64,000 nt of DNA from Halomonas sp. (GTDB lineage Bacteria; Pseudomonadota; Gammaproteobacteria; Pseudomonadales; Halomonadaceae). Position numbers and translations under genes: made by a program. Shown here piece after piece: positions 62,416-64,000 of the stretch (positions are counted from its first letter, which is position 1; each line of letters starts with the position of its first letter). The notes under the pieces are model-generated. The model was given only the letters and a program-made list of their open reading frames with translations. It was not told the DNA's origin and ran no database searches. The stretch covers positions 186,001 through 250,000 of the forward strand of contig NZ_JAGOBJ010000005.1 in the NCBI RefSeq assembly GCF_017983445.1, read 5' to 3'.

Positions 62416-63147
62416 ATGAGACATGCCATGACGCTAGATACCTTACCCTCCCACCCCGGTGGGGCTGAAAACCTGGCGCGCCTGCTCGCCAGAGCACTAC
62501 TCACAGGCCATTGGCAGCCAGGCGACGTGTTTCCTAAGGAGCTTGATATAGGCAAACATTTTGCTGTTAGCCGCAATCAGGTACGCAATGCGTTAGCCAG
62601 CTTAACGGCTACCGGCCTTTTAGAGCGCACAGCGGGCCGCGGCACGCTGGTACGTGAGATGGGTGAATGGCACCTGCTTGATCCATTGATGAGTGAGTGG
62701 ATGACAGGGTTGGTCAACCTTGACCCTCAGTTGGTACGCGCGATTTACGCATTTCGCTTTTCAGCCGAGCCTACCGTTGCCAGCTTAGCGGCCCAGGCGG
62801 CAAGCGCCGAGGACATCATTCGGCTTGAAGCGGCTTTTGAAGGCATGCGCCGCTCGGCAGGCAACCCTGACGCCCGTGCCGAGCATGCTGAATATGACGT
62901 CGCCTTTCATGACGCCACTTACCAGGCCAGCCACAATTTAGTCTGGCGGCAAATGGGACATTTATTGCGCCCTTCCATCATGGCGCTGGTGCACCGCTCC
63001 CAGCACGATATCAAAACGCTGGACGACAGCCTGACGCGCCATCGCCACGTGCTGGAAGCCATTCAAGCCGGTGATGCTCACGCCGCCGAGACTGCCGCCC
63101 GCGAGGTGTTGCGGCGTACCGCTATTGATCTAGGGATTGTCAGTTAA
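62416..63147 (+). CDS. GntR-family (FCD) transcriptional regulator of sugar-acid genes
   Basis: Up to 243 residues; an ATG at 62428 is an alternative start. N-terminal winged helix (LARLLARALLTGHWQPGDVFPKELDIGKHFAVSRNQVRNALASL, with GLLERTAGRGTLV as the wing). C-terminal FCD ligand domain with the metal-binding residues (AEYDVAFHDATYQASHN, TRHRHVLEAI). By position it should control the galactonate dehydratase gene beside it, like DgoR. The palindrome upstream fits its expected site. Confidence 0.85.
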   Translation: MRHAMTLDTLPSHPGGAENLARLLARALLTGHWQPGDVFPKELDIGKHFAVSRNQVRNALASLTATGLLERTAGRGTLVREMGEWHLLDPLMSEWMTGLVNLDPQLVRAIYAFRFSAEPTVASLAAQAASAEDIIRLEAAFEGMRRSAGNPDARAEHAEYDVAFHDATYQASHNLVWRQMGHLLRPSIMALVHRSQHDIKTLDDSLTRHRHVLEAIQAGDAHAAETAAREVLRRTAIDLGIVS

Positions 63148-63265
63148 TCATGACGATTGCACTGCTTACTTATTCGTCAAACATTCGTTCGTAAATCATC
63201 AGTACACAAATAATCAATTCATTAATAACCATTTCGCTAATTAAGTTTTAAGAGGACAGCTGAAC

Positions 63266-64000
63266 ATGAAAATTACCCGTTTGAAGACATGGCAAGTACC
63301 ACCACGCTGGCTATTTCTTAAAATCGAAACGGATGAAGGCTGCTACGGCTGGGGCGAACCGGTGATAGAAGGTCGCGCGGCCACGGTTGAAGCGGCGGTG
63401 CATGAACTTTCCGACTATTTGATCGGCCAGGATCCACACCGTATTGAACACCTCTGGAACACGCTTTACCGCGCCGGTTTCTATCGCGGCGGACCTATTT
63501 TAATGAGTGCCATTGCAGGCATCGACCAGGCACTTTGGGATCTCAAAGGACGCGATCTGGGCGTACCTGTCCACCAGCTGCTAGGCGGTGCGGTGCGCGA
63601 CAAGATGCGTATGTACGCCTGGACCGGCGGCGACCGCCCAAGCGAGGTGGGCGCCGGTGCCAAGGCGCTGGTCGAAAAAGGCTTCACCGCCTTCAAGATG
63701 AACGGCACGCCTGAAATGCAAATCGTTGACTCGCACCGCAAGGTTGATGAAGCCGTGGCCCGGGTTCGTGAGGCGCGCGATGCCGTTGGACCTGATGTAG
63801 GTATCGGTATCGATTTTCATGGCCGCGTTCACCGCCCCATGGCCAAGGCGCTGCTGCGTGAGCTTGAGCCTTTCCATCCCATGTTTGTCGAGGAACCCGT
63901 CGCGCCAGAGCATCTGCCTTGCTTGAAGGATATTGCCGGTGGGCTGGGCTACCCTTTGGCAACCGGTGAGCGCTTGCACACGCGCTTTCAGTTCCGCGAC
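63266..64000 (+). CDS. dgoD: Galactonate dehydratase (5' part, runs off the window)
   Basis: 245 codons present, open at the edge. Enolase superfamily: [86 protein letters not shown] (Asp and His of the D-x-H motif) and [10 protein letters not shown] (metal-binding Glu). These are the DgoD (D-galactonate dehydratase) blocks. AGAGGA lies before the ATG. Product would be 2-keto-3-deoxygalactonate, degraded by further dgo genes expected beyond the window. Confidence 0.9.
   Translation, partial: MKITRLKTWQVPPRWLFLKIETDEGCYGWGEPVIEGRAATVEAAVHELSDYLIGQDPHRIEHLWNTLYRAGFYRGGPILMSAIAGIDQALWDLKGRDLGVPVHQLLGGAVRDKMRMYAWTGGDRPSEVGAGAKALVEKGFTAFKMNGTPEMQIVDSHRKVDEAVARVREARDAVGPDVGIGIDFHGRVHRPMAKALLRELEPFHPMFVEEPVAPEHLPCLKDIAGGLGYPLATGERLHTRFQFRD

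Noticed and set aside
1..64000. CRISPR arrays, tRNA or rRNA genes, insertion sequences
   Set aside because: Looked for regularly spaced repeats, tRNA-like cloverleaf ends and transposase motifs; none found.

Overview
The window looks like chromosomal DNA of a halophilic gammaproteobacterium of the Halomonas type. The grounds are a GC-rich background, proteins rich in acidic residues, a complete-looking oxygen-dependent (CobG type) cobalamin pathway, an Entner-Doudoroff gene pair, and several families typical of that group. This is inference from gene content and style; no database was searched. The window ends inside a galactonate dehydratase-like gene.

Layout. 0-5.2 kb: a BON-MscS channel gene broken at a C8 tract, a Gdx/SugE exporter, an acetyltransferase, an AAA ATPase, a flavodoxin, a VOC protein and a divergent soxR sharing one SoxR box. 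5.2-8.1 kb: a decayed soxR copy, rhlE, a convergent short Rho-like ATPase without the RNA-binding N-terminal domain, and a broken GFA-family gene. 8.2-11.4 kb: an AT-rich island read here as an ABC three-component (ABC-3C) conflict system (Rad50-like ATPase, middle component, C-terminal-domain protein). A 53-codon membrane protein directly upstream carries the same short GDV[VI]GRDK motif as the next protein. 12-28.3 kb: ytoQ, then a cobalamin operon on the minus strand (chlID-cobO-cobB-cobW-cobN-cobG-cobH-cobI-cobJ, then cobL-cobE-cobM-cobF). cobK sits inside it on the opposite strand with no intergenic space on either side. 28.6-37.3 kb: two FecCD-type importers flanking a Yip1 protein. The second is btuF-btuC-btuD behind btuB, and btuB has a clear cobalamin riboswitch and promoter. 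37.4-47.4 kb: an orphan type VI secretion cargo island (vgrG, DUF4123 adaptor, two DUF3304/Tli1-like immunity genes, a Tle1-like protein lacking two catalytic residues, a decayed second effector, three tandem Sel1-repeat paralogues). 47.5-52.1 kb: the late cobalamin genes (CobU-like paralogue, cobC phosphatase, cobS, cobU, cbiB/cobD, cobT). 52.2-58.1 kb: a divergent RND efflux system around a perfect 26-bp palindrome. 58.4-64 kb: edd-glk, a PfkB sugar kinase, a GntR/FCD regulator with a matching operator, and the start of dgoD.

How it fits together. Uptake (BtuB, BtuFCD, perhaps the second importer), ring synthesis (CobI to CobN/ChlID), adenosylation (CobO) and nucleotide-loop assembly (CbiB, CobU, CobS, CobT, CobC) form one B12 supercluster split by the secretion cargo island. 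cobA/SUMT, cobQ, bluB and threonine-phosphate decarboxylase were not seen and should lie elsewhere. The strongest candidates for something new are the four-gene ABC-3C island with its shared-motif membrane peptide, the antisense cobK inside the cob operon, the free-standing Rho core, and the apparently catalytically dead Tle1-like protein with two immunity genes.
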